59,156 nt of DNA, taken from NCBI RefSeq assembly GCF_000284595.1, contig NC_017671.1:4710001-4769156 (forward strand). The letters are read 5' to 3'. Shown one piece after another: positions 51,151 through 59,156 of this stretch. The position numbers were made by a program, and so were the translations under genes. The notes under the pieces are model-generated. The model did not search any database. It had not been told where the DNA came from and worked only from the letters and a program-made list of their open reading frames with translations. The first letter of the stretch is position 1; every line of letters begins with the position of its first letter. The DNA is from Stenotrophomonas maltophilia D457. Its GTDB lineage: Bacteria; Pseudomonadota; Gammaproteobacteria; Xanthomonadales; Xanthomonadaceae.

Positions 51151-52257
51151 TCAGTTCCCCGCTGCGCCCATCCCATCCACCGCCTGCCGGCCCAGCGCCG
51201 GATCATCGGTGAAGAAGGCATCGATGCCGGTCGCCAGGTAGGCGCGCATCTCGGCGATCGAGCCTTCGACGTTGCGCGCGGTGTCGGCGCCCTTGCGCAG
51301 GTTGCTGGGCTGGAAATGGTTCTCCGGGCGGAAGGTGTACGGAATCACCATCAGGCCGGCCGCATGCGCATCACGTACCAGCGCGGTCGGCGTGCCCAGC
51401 GCGCCCTTGGCATCCAGCGGAATGATCGAGCGCAGCTCGGGGCCGATGCCATCGGCGTAGGCGGCGATGTCCTTCAGCCCGGCCGGGGTCATCATCTGTG
51501 CGTAGGTCAGCGTGCCGCCGGCCTTGGCGATGTCGGCCGGCTGGGTATCGCCCTTCCACAGCAGCTGCAGCAGGCGGATGTTGCTGCCCCGGCCGATCTT
51601 GCCATGCAGGTAGCGCAGGTTGGCGGTCTCGAACGACTGGATCGTGACCGGGCCGACATTGGTGTACGCGTTGCCACGCAGCGCGGCCAGCAGCTTGTCT
51701 TCCATCGGCAGGCCGATGGACTGGAAATAGGTCGGGTGCTTGATCTCCGGCACGAGGCCGATGCCACGGTTGGCGCGCCCGGCCTGCTGCACCAGGAAGG
51801 CCAGGATCTCGTCCAGGCTGGCGATGCGGAACTGGCCGTCGTAGGCGGTGCTGCGCAGCTCCGGCAGGCGCTCACGGGCGTACAGGGTCTTCAGCTCGGC
51901 CAGGGTGAAGTCCTCGGTGAACCAGCCCTCGACCTGCTGCCCATCGATCACCTTGCGGGTACGGCGGTTGGCGAACTCCGGATGCGAGGCGACGTCGGTG
52001 GTGCCGCCGATCTCGTTCTCGTGGCGGGCCACCATCACCCCGTCCCGGGTCATCACCAGGTCCGGTTCGATGTAGTCGGCGCCATCGGCGATGGCCTGCG
52101 CATACGAGGCCAGGGTGTGCTCGGGCAGCAGTGCGCTTGCCCCGCGATGGCCGTAGACCGACACCTTGGGCACGGCCGGGGTGGAGGATTCAGCACTCAT
52201 GGCCACCGATGGTGCCACGGCCAGCGACAACAGCAACGCACAACCCCACGACTTCAC
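51151..52257 (-). CDS. glpQ: Periplasmic glycerophosphodiester phosphodiesterase (GlpQ-like)
   Basis: A 368-residue exported enzyme that splits glycerophosphodiesters into glycerol 3-phosphate and an alcohol. From GTG 52257 it starts with a signal peptide (VKSWGCALLLSLAVAPSVAMSA); GGGGAAG lies just upstream, which favours this start over ATG 52305. Catalytic motifs: YGHRGASALLPEHTLASY, GADYIEPDLVMTRDGVMVARHE and, later, VTIQSFETANLRYL and DAFFTDDPALG near the C-terminus, all as in GlpQ. Together with the Mla system it may help in phospholipid turnover, but the two are far apart here. Confidence 0.9.
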   Translation of the reverse strand: MKSWGCALLLSLAVAPSVAMSAESSTPAVPKVSVYGHRGASALLPEHTLASYAQAIADGADYIEPDLVMTRDGVMVARHENEIGGTTDVASHPEFANRRTRKVIDGQQVEGWFTEDFTLAELKTLYARERLPELRSTAYDGQFRIASLDEILAFLVQQAGRANRGIGLVPEIKHPTYFQSIGLPMEDKLLAALRGNAYTNVGPVTIQSFETANLRYLHGKIGRGSNIRLLQLLWKGDTQPADIAKAGGTLTYAQMMTPAGLKDIAAYADGIGPELRSIIPLDAKGALGTPTALVRDAHAAGLMVIPYTFRPENHFQPSNLRKGADTARNVEGSIAEMRAYLATGIDAFFTDDPALGRQAVDGMGAAGN

Positions 52258-52324
52258 TGCGACTTCCCCAAGCGGTATGTGATGGGCGTCAGTATGCGGC
52301 GGCAATGTGACAGGTGGGGGACCT

Positions 52325-52401
52325 GGGGTCGGATCCCCGCAGGGGCTCCGACCCCGTGGCGGAACCGTGCAGGGTCAGAGCCCCTTTGGGGATCTGACCC
52401 C
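52325..52401. repeat. Two tandem GGGGTC-GACCCC palindromes
   Basis: Copies at 52325-52355 (GGGGTCGGATCCCC/GGGGCTCCGACCCC) and 52371-52401 (GGGTCAGAGCCCC/GGGGATCTGACCCC), 15 bp apart, between mnmE and glpQ, both transcribed leftward. Confidence 0.85.
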
Positions 52402-52404
52402 GTG

Positions 52405-53754
52405 TTACTTGCCGATGCAGAAACTGGAGAAGATCCTCCCCAGCAGATCATCGGCACTCATCTGCCCGGTGATCTCACCCAGCGCATCGTGGGCCAGCCG
52501 CAGTTCCTCGGCGGCCAGCTCCAGGTGCTCGTGCGCCAGCTCGCCATCGGCGCGCTGCGCATGTTCCTGCGCGCGTTCAATCGCATCCACGTGGCGCGTG
52601 CGCGCGGAGAACTCGCCGTCCACCTGCTCACCGGCACCGGCCGAAGCAATCGAACGCAGGCGCGCATGCAGGTCGTCGAGCCCGGCGCCGGTGGCGGCCG
52701 AAACGAACACCCGATCCGGATCAGCCAGCGACGGCAACGCCGCCAGCAGATCCGACTTGTTATGGATATAGACCTTGTGCGGTACCGCCGCCACGGCCTC
52801 GCCCAGCGCCGCTTCACCGGCCGCCGGATCGCGCGCATCCAGCACGATCAGCGCCAGGTCGGTGCGCTCGATTTCCACGTGGGCGCGGCGCATGCCTTCG
52901 CGTTCGATGGCGTCGCCGCCGTCGCGCAGGCCGGCGGTGTCGACCAGGGTCAGCTCCAGGCCATCCAGGCGGATGGTTTCGCGCAGGGTGTCGCGGGTGG
53001 TGCCGGCGATGTCGGTGACGATGGCGCGTTCGCTGCCGGCCAGCGCGTTGAGCAGTGAACTCTTGCCCGCATTCGGCGGACCGATCAGCACCGCGTGCAG
53101 GCCATCGCGCAGGCGACGGCCGCGTTCGGCATCGCGGCGCAGAATGGCCAGATCGCTGCGCGCCTGTTCCAGCCCACGCCGCACCTGCGCGCCACCGAGG
53201 GTATCCAGCGGTTCGTCGGCGAAGTCGATGGCCGCTTCCACGTGGATGCGCAGCAGCACCAGCTGCTCGACCACCGCATCGATGCGGCGCGAGAACACGC
53301 CATCCAGTGAACGACGCGCCGCGCGTGCGGCACGGTTGTCGCCCGCGGCGATCAGGTCGGCGATGGCCTCGGCCTGGGCCAGGTCCAGCTTGCCGTTGAG
53401 GAACGCCCGTTCGCTGAACTCACCCGGCCGCGCCTGGCGCGCACCGAGCGCGATGCAGCGCGCGACCAGCTGCTGCAGCAGCACCGGGCTGCCATGGCCC
53501 TGCAGTTCCACCACCTCTTCGCCGGTGAAACTGTTCGGTGCCGGGAACCACAGCACGATGCCATCGTCGATGACCTCGCCGTCGGCATCACGCAGGCGCG
53601 CGTAGTGCGCGTGGCGCGGGCGCAGTGCAGGCGCCCCCAGTGCATTGGCAATCGCCGCAGCGCGCGGACCGGACAGGCGCAACAGGCCGACACCGCCGGC
53701 GCCGGGGGCGCTGGCGATGGCCACGATGGTGTCGGTGCGGATCGCGTCGTTCAT
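52405..53754 (-). CDS. mnmE: tRNA modification GTPase MnmE (TrmE)
   Basis: A 449-residue GTPase that, with MnmG, makes the 5-carboxymethylaminomethyl group on wobble uridine. The N-terminal folate-binding domain starts TDTIVAIASAPGAGGVGLLRLSG; the inserted G domain has GPPNAGKSSLLN (225-236), GTTRD (251-255), DTAGLRD (272-278) and HNKSD; the C-terminus is the invariant CIGK with the catalytic Cys446. It starts 3 bp after the stop of the deacetylase-caspase gene, so the two are co-transcribed. In most bacteria mnmE directly follows yidC. Confidence 0.97.
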   Translation of the reverse strand: MNDAIRTDTIVAIASAPGAGGVGLLRLSGPRAAAIANALGAPALRPRHAHYARLRDADGEVIDDGIVLWFPAPNSFTGEEVVELQGHGSPVLLQQLVARCIALGARQARPGEFSERAFLNGKLDLAQAEAIADLIAAGDNRAARAARRSLDGVFSRRIDAVVEQLVLLRIHVEAAIDFADEPLDTLGGAQVRRGLEQARSDLAILRRDAERGRRLRDGLHAVLIGPPNAGKSSLLNALAGSERAIVTDIAGTTRDTLRETIRLDGLELTLVDTAGLRDGGDAIEREGMRRAHVEIERTDLALIVLDARDPAAGEAALGEAVAAVPHKVYIHNKSDLLAALPSLADPDRVFVSAATGAGLDDLHARLRSIASAGAGEQVDGEFSARTRHVDAIERAQEHAQRADGELAHEHLELAAEELRLAHDALGEITGQMSADDLLGRIFSSFCIGK

Positions 53755-53757
53755 GGC

Positions 53758-56430
53758 TCAGAGCTTCTCCAGCTGCGCGCGCGCCTGGGCCGCGCCACTG
53801 CCCTGCGGCTGCAGCGCCAGGTAGGTGGTGTAGGCCTGCTTCGCCTTGGCCTTGTCGCCGGCGTTGAAGTAGGCATCGCCCAGGTTCAGATGGGCCACCG
53901 CGCGCGACGGGTCGATCTTCAGCGTGTTCTCCAGCCAGCGCGCGGCTTCCGCATAGCGCTGCTGGCGGTAGTAGACGAAGCCGAGGTTGTTGGCGGCCTG
54001 GGCGAAATCAGGACGCAGCTTCAGCGCTTCGGCGAACTGCGCGGCTGCCTCGTCGTACTGCTTCTCGCGGTACAGCTGCAGGCCGCGGTCGTTGGCCTGC
54101 TGCGCGCGCTGGCGGTCTGACGCCGGGCCAGCGGTGGGCACCACCAGCTTGGCCTTGCCACCCTGCAGGTCGGCCACCGTCACCGGCGCCTGGCTGCCCT
54201 TCGCCTCGCTGGCCGCATCCACCTTGTTGTTCAGCGCGATCGCATCGGCGGTCAGCTGGCGCGTATCGGCGTTGAGGAATTCCTGGCTGTCCGGCACCTG
54301 GAACACGAACTCGCCGCCCTGCGAACCGGGCAGGCTGCCGAAGGCCGGGGTCTGGTGCGAGACCGCCGATACGGCCGGCGCCACGTAGGCGGCCAGCTCG
54401 GTACCGGTGATCAGGCCGTCGCCGTTGAGGTCGCCCTTGCCGGCCAGCGCCTGCAACAGCACCCAGGTGAACACCGAGTGGCCGTTGGGGCCAGCATCGG
54501 CCACCTGCTGGTCGGCACCACCGGCGGTCAGCATCTGCCGCGCGCTGCGACGCGCGTTCTCGCGCAGGAACGACGACGACGACGGGCCACCGCGGGTCAG
54601 GCCCAGGCCGCTGTAGCAGGCATCCATCACGAACATCACATGCTTGGCCTGCATGCTCTCGGCAATGTTCTGGATGTCGGTCATCGCGATGGCGTCGGTG
54701 GCGAATTCCTTCGGGTCCGAATCGACCGGAATGATGTAGCCCAGGTCGCGCCCGGAAGCGAGCTGGCGGGTCGCGCCATGGCCGGCGAAGAACACGAACA
54801 CGCGGTCGTTCTTGCCGGTGCGGTCATCTGCCAGGCGATCGTGGAAGGCCGCGAGGATGTTGTTGCGGGTCGCCTGCTCGTTCTTCAGCACGATCACCTG
54901 CGAGGACGGGAAGCCGAACTGCCCGGTCAGGGTATCGGCCACCGCCTGCGCGTCGTGGCTGGCGTACTCCAGCTTCGGCCACTTGGCATAGTTGTCGATG
55001 CCGACCACGATCGCCCAGGACTTCTCGTAGCCGGTGGTGACCGTGGCGGCACCGGCTTCACCCTTGCGCGCACGGGCGACAGTGAAGTCACGGCCGTTCC
55101 AGCCGGCGAACTGGTAACCATCGGCGATCAGCCGGTCGAGGATCTGCGGCAGCGCCTTCACCGCACGATCGTGGATGTCGTGGAACAGGATGATGCCGCG
55201 CTGTTCCTTGTTCACCTGGTCTAGCACGCGCCGCACGATCGATTCCGGTACCGGGTCGGCCCAGTCCATCGAGTCGATGTTCCACATGATCGACTTCAGC
55301 CCGGCCTCGTTGAGCAGCTGCAGGCCTTCGGCATTGCGCGCGCCATACGGGAAACGGAACAGCGGCGCGCGCTTGCTGTCGACATCCTTCAGCAGCGTGT
55401 CGGTGTCGAGCACCTGCTGGCGCAGCGCGTCACCGGTGGTGCGCGACAGCTGAGCGTGGGTCAGGCTGTGGTTGCCGACCGCATAGCCCTCTTCGATCAG
55501 GTTGCGGCTGATCTTCGCCATCGGGCCGAGGCTGACCTTGCCATCGGCCTCGACCTTGCCAAGGTTGCGGCCCACTTCAAAGAACACGCCCGGCACGTCG
55601 TAGCGCTTGAGGATGGCCACCACTTCATCGGTATAGGCCTTGTGCGGGCCATCGTCGAAGGTCAGCACCACGGTCTTGGCCGGCAGGTCGCGGCCGAAGA
55701 TCTCGCGGTCGCTGTCCTTCATCGACATCGGGTAGGGCTCGATCACGCCGTAGTCGCGCAGGATCGCTTCGCGGCTGTAGTCCTTGTGCAGGTGGGCGAT
55801 GTAGTCGTCCCACTTCTCACGCTTCAGCTCGATGGCACGGGTGCGCTCGAAGCGGCTGAAGATGCGGGTCAGTTCCTGGTTGTAGTTTCGCTCGATCTCG
55901 TCGAGTGCCTCCAGGTCCTCGCCGATGCGCTGGTGCAGCTTGACCGCCGGCAGCGACGAATCAGTGCCGACCCGCTCATGCAGATCACGCAGCACTTCGC
56001 GGAAGGCCAGGCGGTCGGCGTCGAACAGTTCCGGCGCCGACTCGATGTAGTCCAGCACGGTGCCGAGGGTGGCGAAGCGCTGCGGGCTGGAGCCGCGCAG
56101 CAGGGTGTCGAACTGCGCGGCGATCGCCGTGCGCTGTTCCAGGCCATCGTGGAACAGCTGCTGGCCCACACGCGTGGAGGTGCCGCGGTCGGCGGCCGAT
56201 TGCTGTTCCTCGTCTGCCAGCAGCACGATGATCCGGCGGTAGCCGTCGAGCTGCTTCTGCAGCGCCGCCAGCAACGGCGCGGCGGCCGGATCGGCGGCGG
56301 CCGCGGCCTGCGCGCTTGGCTGGGTGACGGTGGTCGCCGGCGCCTTCGCGTCCTTGTCGCCGCAGCCGGCAACAACCAGGGTCAACAACAGCGAGGGCAG
56401 GAACAGGCGGAACGACGACGCACGCGGCAT
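53758..56430 (-). CDS. Lipoprotein fusing polysaccharide deacetylase, caspase-like protease, EF-hand loop and TPRs
   Basis: An 890-residue multidomain protein. Lipobox LVVAGC (Cys23) predicts a lipoprotein. A helical region (50-240) is followed by a NodB polysaccharide deacetylase: TFDDG (257-261), HSLTH (321-325), with zinc ligands Asp260, His321 and His325, then RFPYGAR (359-365) and LFHDIH (415-420). A peptidase C14 caspase-like domain (about 470-690) has the dyad His551 in FFAGHGAT and Cys605 in VMDACYSGL. Inside it DLNGDGLITGTE (667-678) is a canonical EF-hand calcium loop. The C-terminus has about three TPRs (776-884). All catalytic residues look intact. It lies between yidC and mnmE and ends 3 bp before mnmE. 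Function unknown; a cell-wall-active protein with calcium-gated proteolysis is an inference. Confidence 0.9.
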   Translation of the reverse strand: MPRASSFRLFLPSLLLTLVVAGCGDKDAKAPATTVTQPSAQAAAAADPAAAPLLAALQKQLDGYRRIIVLLADEEQQSAADRGTSTRVGQQLFHDGLEQRTAIAAQFDTLLRGSSPQRFATLGTVLDYIESAPELFDADRLAFREVLRDLHERVGTDSSLPAVKLHQRIGEDLEALDEIERNYNQELTRIFSRFERTRAIELKREKWDDYIAHLHKDYSREAILRDYGVIEPYPMSMKDSDREIFGRDLPAKTVVLTFDDGPHKAYTDEVVAILKRYDVPGVFFEVGRNLGKVEADGKVSLGPMAKISRNLIEEGYAVGNHSLTHAQLSRTTGDALRQQVLDTDTLLKDVDSKRAPLFRFPYGARNAEGLQLLNEAGLKSIMWNIDSMDWADPVPESIVRRVLDQVNKEQRGIILFHDIHDRAVKALPQILDRLIADGYQFAGWNGRDFTVARARKGEAGAATVTTGYEKSWAIVVGIDNYAKWPKLEYASHDAQAVADTLTGQFGFPSSQVIVLKNEQATRNNILAAFHDRLADDRTGKNDRVFVFFAGHGATRQLASGRDLGYIIPVDSDPKEFATDAIAMTDIQNIAESMQAKHVMFVMDACYSGLGLTRGGPSSSSFLRENARRSARQMLTAGGADQQVADAGPNGHSVFTWVLLQALAGKGDLNGDGLITGTELAAYVAPAVSAVSHQTPAFGSLPGSQGGEFVFQVPDSQEFLNADTRQLTADAIALNNKVDAASEAKGSQAPVTVADLQGGKAKLVVPTAGPASDRQRAQQANDRGLQLYREKQYDEAAAQFAEALKLRPDFAQAANNLGFVYYRQQRYAEAARWLENTLKIDPSRAVAHLNLGDAYFNAGDKAKAKQAYTTYLALQPQGSGAAQARAQLEKL

Positions 56431-56484
56431 GGCGAACTCGAAGGTGGGAGGAACGGTGTGCCGGCGATTCTACCGCCGCATGCG

Positions 56485-56510
56485 AAAAGCCCGCCTTGCG
56501 GCGGGCTTTT
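56485..56510. terminator. Intrinsic terminator between yidC and the deacetylase-caspase gene
   Basis: AAAAGCCCGCC pairs perfectly with GGCGGGCTTTT around a TTGC loop; on the minus strand it ends in a T-run, so it should stop transcription from rpmH-rnpA-yidC before the next gene. Confidence 0.88.
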
Positions 56511-56518
56511 GCTGGGGT

Positions 56519-56543
56519 CAGCCGGCCAGCGGCCGGCTCTACC
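56519..56543 (-). repeat. SMAG-type REP palindrome after yidC
   Basis: On the minus strand GGTAGAGCCGGCCGCTGGCCGGCTG; the GTAG head and GCCGGCC/GGCCGGC stem match SMAG elements. It begins 2 bp after the yidC stop. Confidence 0.85.
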
Positions 56544-56545
56544 GA

Positions 56546-58261
56546 TTACTTCTTCTTGACCGGGGCCGGAGCGGTGGTGGCCGCAACCGGCTCGCCGCCA
56601 TGGCGCTTGGTCATCCACCACTGCTGCAGCAGGCCCAGGCCACCGTTGACCACCCAGTACAGGACCAGGCCGGACGGCATGAAGGCCATCATGACGCCGA
56701 ACACCAGCGGCATGAACTGCATCATCTTCTGCTGCATCGGGTCCATGCCCGGTGCCGGGGTCAGCTTCTGGGTGAACCACATCACTGCCACGTTGATGAC
56801 CGGCAGGATGAAGTACGGGTCGCGTGCGGTCAGGTCCTGGATCCAGCCGAACCAGGGCGCCTGGCGCAGTTCGACCGATTCCACCAGCACCCAGTACAGA
56901 GCGAAGAAGATCGGCATCTGGATGAGGATCGGCAGGCAGCCGCCCATCGGATTGATCTTTTCCTTCTTGTACAGCTCCATCATCGCGGTCTGGAACTTCT
57001 GGCGGTCATCGCCATAGCGTTCCTTCAGCTGCGCGATGCGCGGCTGGAAGCGGCGCATCTTGGCACCGCTCTTGTACTGGGTCGCCGACAGCGGGTACAG
57101 CACCAGCTTCAGCAGCACCACCAGGCCGACGATCGCCCAGCCCCAGTTGCCGACCAGCTTGTGCACCTGGTTCAGCACCCAGAACAGGCCCTGGCCGATC
57201 ACCGCCATCATCGAGAAGCGGCTGTAGTCGACCACGCGGTCCAGGCCCGGCACGTCTTCCTTGGCGATCAGGTTGACCAGCTTCGGGCCGACCCACAGGC
57301 GGGCCTCGGTGCTGGTGGACTGGCCCGGGGCCACGGTGAAGGCCGGGCCACGCGCTTCAATCAGGTCACGACCGGCCACCTGCGACAGCACGTAGTGCGC
57401 GGTCTGGTCCTTCTGCGGGATCCAGGCGGTGAAGAAGTGATGCTGCAGCATCGCCAGCCAGCCGCCGGTGATGTTCTGGTTCAGTGCGCCGTCGTCCAGG
57501 TAATCCTTGAACGCACGACGCTGGTACTTCTTGTCGTTGTCATACCAGGTGGCGCCGTTGAAGCTGAACGAATCCGGGTTGGTCATGCTCCGCGACAGGA
57601 TGGTCGGGGTGCGGTCCAGGGTGCGGTAGACGTAGCCGTTCCACGGTGCGGCGCCGGCATTGCTGACTTCGTCCTTGAAGCGCACGGCGTACTCGTTGCG
57701 CGAGACGGTCAGGGTGCGCTTGATGGTCACGCCGTTGTCGGCGGTCCACACGAACGGGATCTGCAGTTCGTTCTGGCCCTTGGCCAGCACGAAGTCCTTG
57801 GTATCACCGACCAGCTTGAAGCCGTCAGCGCCGGGAACCGGGGTGTTCTTGTCTTCGCTGGCCCAGCCGCTGATCGCGCTGTACGGATGCGCGGGGTCTT
57901 CGGTCAGCAGGCGAACCGGCGGGCTGCCTTCGTCCTTGGTCTGCGGGAACTGCAGCAGCTCGGCATCGAGCACACGGCCGCCGTCCAGCACCAGGCGCAG
58001 CACGTCGGTGGTGACGGTCACGCGCTGGCTGGCCGGGGTGGCGCTGGCCTGGGCCTGCACAGCGGCCTGGCCCGGCGCACCCGGGACCTGCGCGCTGGGG
58101 ATGCTGCCCGGGGTCGCGCCCGGAACACTCTGTGCAGCAGCCGGGGCCGACGTGGTCGTCGGTGCCGGGGTCGGAGCAGCCTTTTCACGGCTCCACTCCA
58201 TCCACAGCAGCACGGCCACCATCAGCCAGGCAAAAATGAGGAATACGCGGGTCTGGTTCAT
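56546..58261 (-). CDS. yidC: Membrane protein insertase YidC
   Basis: A 571-residue insertase that places and folds inner-membrane proteins, alone or with SecYEG. N-terminal helix (RVFLIFAWLMVAVLLWMEW, 5-23), an Ala/Pro-rich linker (30-75), the periplasmic beta domain (about 80-345) and the C-terminal 60KD_IMP domain with five helices: WAIVGLVVLLKLVLYPLS, QYKSGAKMRRFQPRIAQLKERYGDD and MGGCLPILIQMPIFFALYWVL. Length is normal for gammaproteobacteria. Its ATG shares one base with the rnpA stop, so there is no yidD gene between them. Confidence 0.97.
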   Translation of the reverse strand: MNQTRVFLIFAWLMVAVLLWMEWSREKAAPTPAPTTTSAPAAAQSVPGATPGSIPSAQVPGAPGQAAVQAQASATPASQRVTVTTDVLRLVLDGGRVLDAELLQFPQTKDEGSPPVRLLTEDPAHPYSAISGWASEDKNTPVPGADGFKLVGDTKDFVLAKGQNELQIPFVWTADNGVTIKRTLTVSRNEYAVRFKDEVSNAGAAPWNGYVYRTLDRTPTILSRSMTNPDSFSFNGATWYDNDKKYQRRAFKDYLDDGALNQNITGGWLAMLQHHFFTAWIPQKDQTAHYVLSQVAGRDLIEARGPAFTVAPGQSTSTEARLWVGPKLVNLIAKEDVPGLDRVVDYSRFSMMAVIGQGLFWVLNQVHKLVGNWGWAIVGLVVLLKLVLYPLSATQYKSGAKMRRFQPRIAQLKERYGDDRQKFQTAMMELYKKEKINPMGGCLPILIQMPIFFALYWVLVESVELRQAPWFGWIQDLTARDPYFILPVINVAVMWFTQKLTPAPGMDPMQQKMMQFMPLVFGVMMAFMPSGLVLYWVVNGGLGLLQQWWMTKRHGGEPVAATTAPAPVKKK

Positions 58262-58755
58262 CAGCGGACAGGCTCGGCGGGGCCGGGACGCGATGCCGGC
58301 TCGGTCAAAGAAGGAGTTGCGATGCCATCAGGCGGCGGCATTGTGCCGTCCACGCCCGGCGCGGGCAATGCACGCAGGCGACGCAGCAGGCGCAGGAAGG
58401 CCTGGCGGATCTCGTCGTTGCTGGCGGAACGCGCAGCACTACGCGCCACGACGACGAAGTCGCCTGGCTGGATTTCGGTACGTGTCTGACGCAGGATGTC
58501 GCGCAGGACGCGCTTGATCCGGTTACGCCCCACGGCGTTCGGATCAACCTTGCGGGAAACCGCCAGACCCAGCCTGGCCGGCCGGTCAGCCGGCAGCCAG
58601 TGCAGGGTCATCAGCGGATCGGACACACGGCGGGCGCCGTTGAAGACCGTTGAATATTCGGCACGCGTGCGAACCCGCGCAGAGCGAGGGAATCGCTTGC
58701 GCGGGTCTGCAGTATTCACTGTCGAAGGGATTGCGTCTGCCGCGGGGTGCGGCAT
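58261..58755 (-). CDS. rnpA: Ribonuclease P protein component RnpA
   Basis: Basic protein subunit of RNase P, which trims the 5' leader of tRNA precursors. The core is RFPRSARVRTRAEYSTVFNGARR, LGLAVSRKVDPNAVGRNRIKRVLRD (the RNR-helix region) and GDFVVVARSAARS. At 164 residues it is longer than the usual 115-125 because of an N-terminal stretch and a Pro-rich C-terminal tail after RRLRALPAPG. The ATG at 58755 lies 5 bp after the rpmH stop, allowing coupled translation; GTG 58719 (152 residues) is a reasonable alternative. Neither has a ribosome site. Confidence 0.93.
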   Translation of the reverse strand: MPHPAADAIPSTVNTADPRKRFPRSARVRTRAEYSTVFNGARRVSDPLMTLHWLPADRPARLGLAVSRKVDPNAVGRNRIKRVLRDILRQTRTEIQPGDFVVVARSAARSASNDEIRQAFLRLLRRLRALPAPGVDGTMPPPDGIATPSLTEPASRPGPAEPVR

Positions 58756-58760
58756 GGCAA

Positions 58761-58901
58761 TCAGGCGCTCAGGACTTTGCGGCCCTTGGCGCGGCGACGC
58801 GACAGGATCTTGCGGCCGTCAGCGGTCTTCATACGGGCACGGAAGCCGTGGTCGCGCTTACGCTTGAGGTTGCTGGGCTGGTAGGTGCGCTTCGTGGCCA
58901 T
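58761..58901 (-). CDS. rpmH: 50S ribosomal protein L34
   Basis: A 46-residue ribosomal protein: MATKRTYQPSNLKRKRDHGF, ARMKTADGRKILSRRRAKG, RKVLSA, an essentially standard L34. GAGAGG lies upstream of the ATG at 58901. It is the first gene of rpmH-rnpA-yidC and is transcribed away from the origin, with its promoter at 58941-58970. Confidence 0.98.
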   Translation of the reverse strand: MATKRTYQPSNLKRKRDHGFRARMKTADGRKILSRRRAKGRKVLSA

Positions 58902-58940
58902 TGGGGGCCTCTCGTATGAATGGGACGGAAAGAACCGGAA

Positions 58941-58970
58941 ATTCTAGAGAGGTACCCTACCCCGCGTCAA
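58941..58970 (-). promoter_or_regulatory. Strong sigma-70 promoter of rpmH-rnpA-yidC
   Basis: On the minus strand TTGACG (58970-58965) and TAGAAT (58946-58941) are separated by 18 bp; the start point should be near 58933, giving a leader of about 30 nt before rpmH. Confidence 0.85.
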
Positions 58971-59010
58971 CCCCTGGCAGGTACGCGAATTCACCGGGCT
59001 GTGCAATAGC

Positions 59011-59031
59011 TGTGGATGTTTTTGTGAATAA
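59011..59031 (-). promoter_or_regulatory. DnaA boxes at the edge of the replication origin
   Basis: TGTGGATGT (59011-59019, seven bases match) and TGTGAATAA (59023-59031, exact complement of TTATTCACA) are DnaA-box sequences 3 bp apart, in the region upstream of rpmH. In related genomes the rpmH-dnaA gap is oriC; dnaA itself would lie beyond the window. From 58902 to the end I see no gene. Confidence 0.75.
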
Positions 59032-59156
59032 GTAGGGGACAAGCATTCCGAAGGCGGGCGCTCGGTGGTAGTCTGAGCCATCCATTTCCCCCCTTTCCGG
59101 CCTGTGTTTGGGCGCCTTGTCGCGTCCATGCCCCGGCCACCGGACGATTATTGCTG

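Overview
The window is a 59 kb stretch of high-GC gammaproteobacterial chromosome, almost certainly from the Stenotrophomonas maltophilia group (Xanthomonadaceae). Three things point there. The right end carries rpmH-rnpA-yidC with DnaA boxes beyond, so the window abuts the replication origin. The protein families fit that group. Almost every intergenic gap is seeded with short GTAG-headed REP palindromes of the SMAG type described for S. maltophilia. There are no rRNA or tRNA genes, no insertion sequences, no prophage and no CRISPR array; this is core and near-core chromosome rather than a genomic island.

Layout. 1-9.7 kb: 3' part of a BenE-like benzoate transporter, a tandem pair of DUF2628 membrane proteins (one with an added GYF domain), a D-hexose-6-phosphate mutarotase, an MltB-like lytic transglycosylase, the ergothioneine pair egtB-egtD, a membrane diguanylate cyclase, a YchJ-like protein and a TSUP transporter. 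9.9-15.4 kb: a three-gene SMC-like operon jetA-jetB-jetC (type I Wadjet / MksBEF-like) that lacks the usual nuclease subunit jetD. 15.5-17.2 kb: folE, a 600-bp gap with two inverted composite hairpin elements, and a MarR regulator with an operator-like promoter. 17.3-21.9 kb: a tightly overlapped DUF1656-HlyD-OMF-FUSC efflux operon of the aromatic-acid (Aae/Fua) type. 22-31.6 kb: a small hypothetical gene and recC-recB-recD. 31.7-35.8 kb: the whole phospholipid-transport set mlaFEDCB plus mlaA in one operon, ended by a strong bidirectional terminator. 35.9-48.8 kb: single housekeeping or stress genes (glutathione peroxidase, a Cys-rich lipoprotein, rmuC, GST, a quinone-oxidoreductase-like dehydrogenase, two LysR regulators, LysE exporter, aldo/keto reductase, APC permease, dipeptidase, rlmI). 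48.9-51 kb: a yybP-ykoY manganese riboswitch controlling a TerC-family exporter, and a rhomboid protease. 51-59 kb: a glycerophosphodiesterase, mnmE, an unusual 890-residue lipoprotein fusing polysaccharide deacetylase, caspase-like protease, EF-hand loop and TPRs, then yidC, rnpA, rpmH and the start of the origin region.

Most noteworthy: the deacetylase-caspase-EF-hand-TPR lipoprotein inserted between yidC and mnmE; the jetABC operon without jetD; the two inverted hairpin elements that share a core but have unrelated yet self-complementary flanking arms and a compensatory base-pair change; the Mn riboswitch with a visible ribosome-site sequestering helix; and several distinct families of REP-like palindromes.
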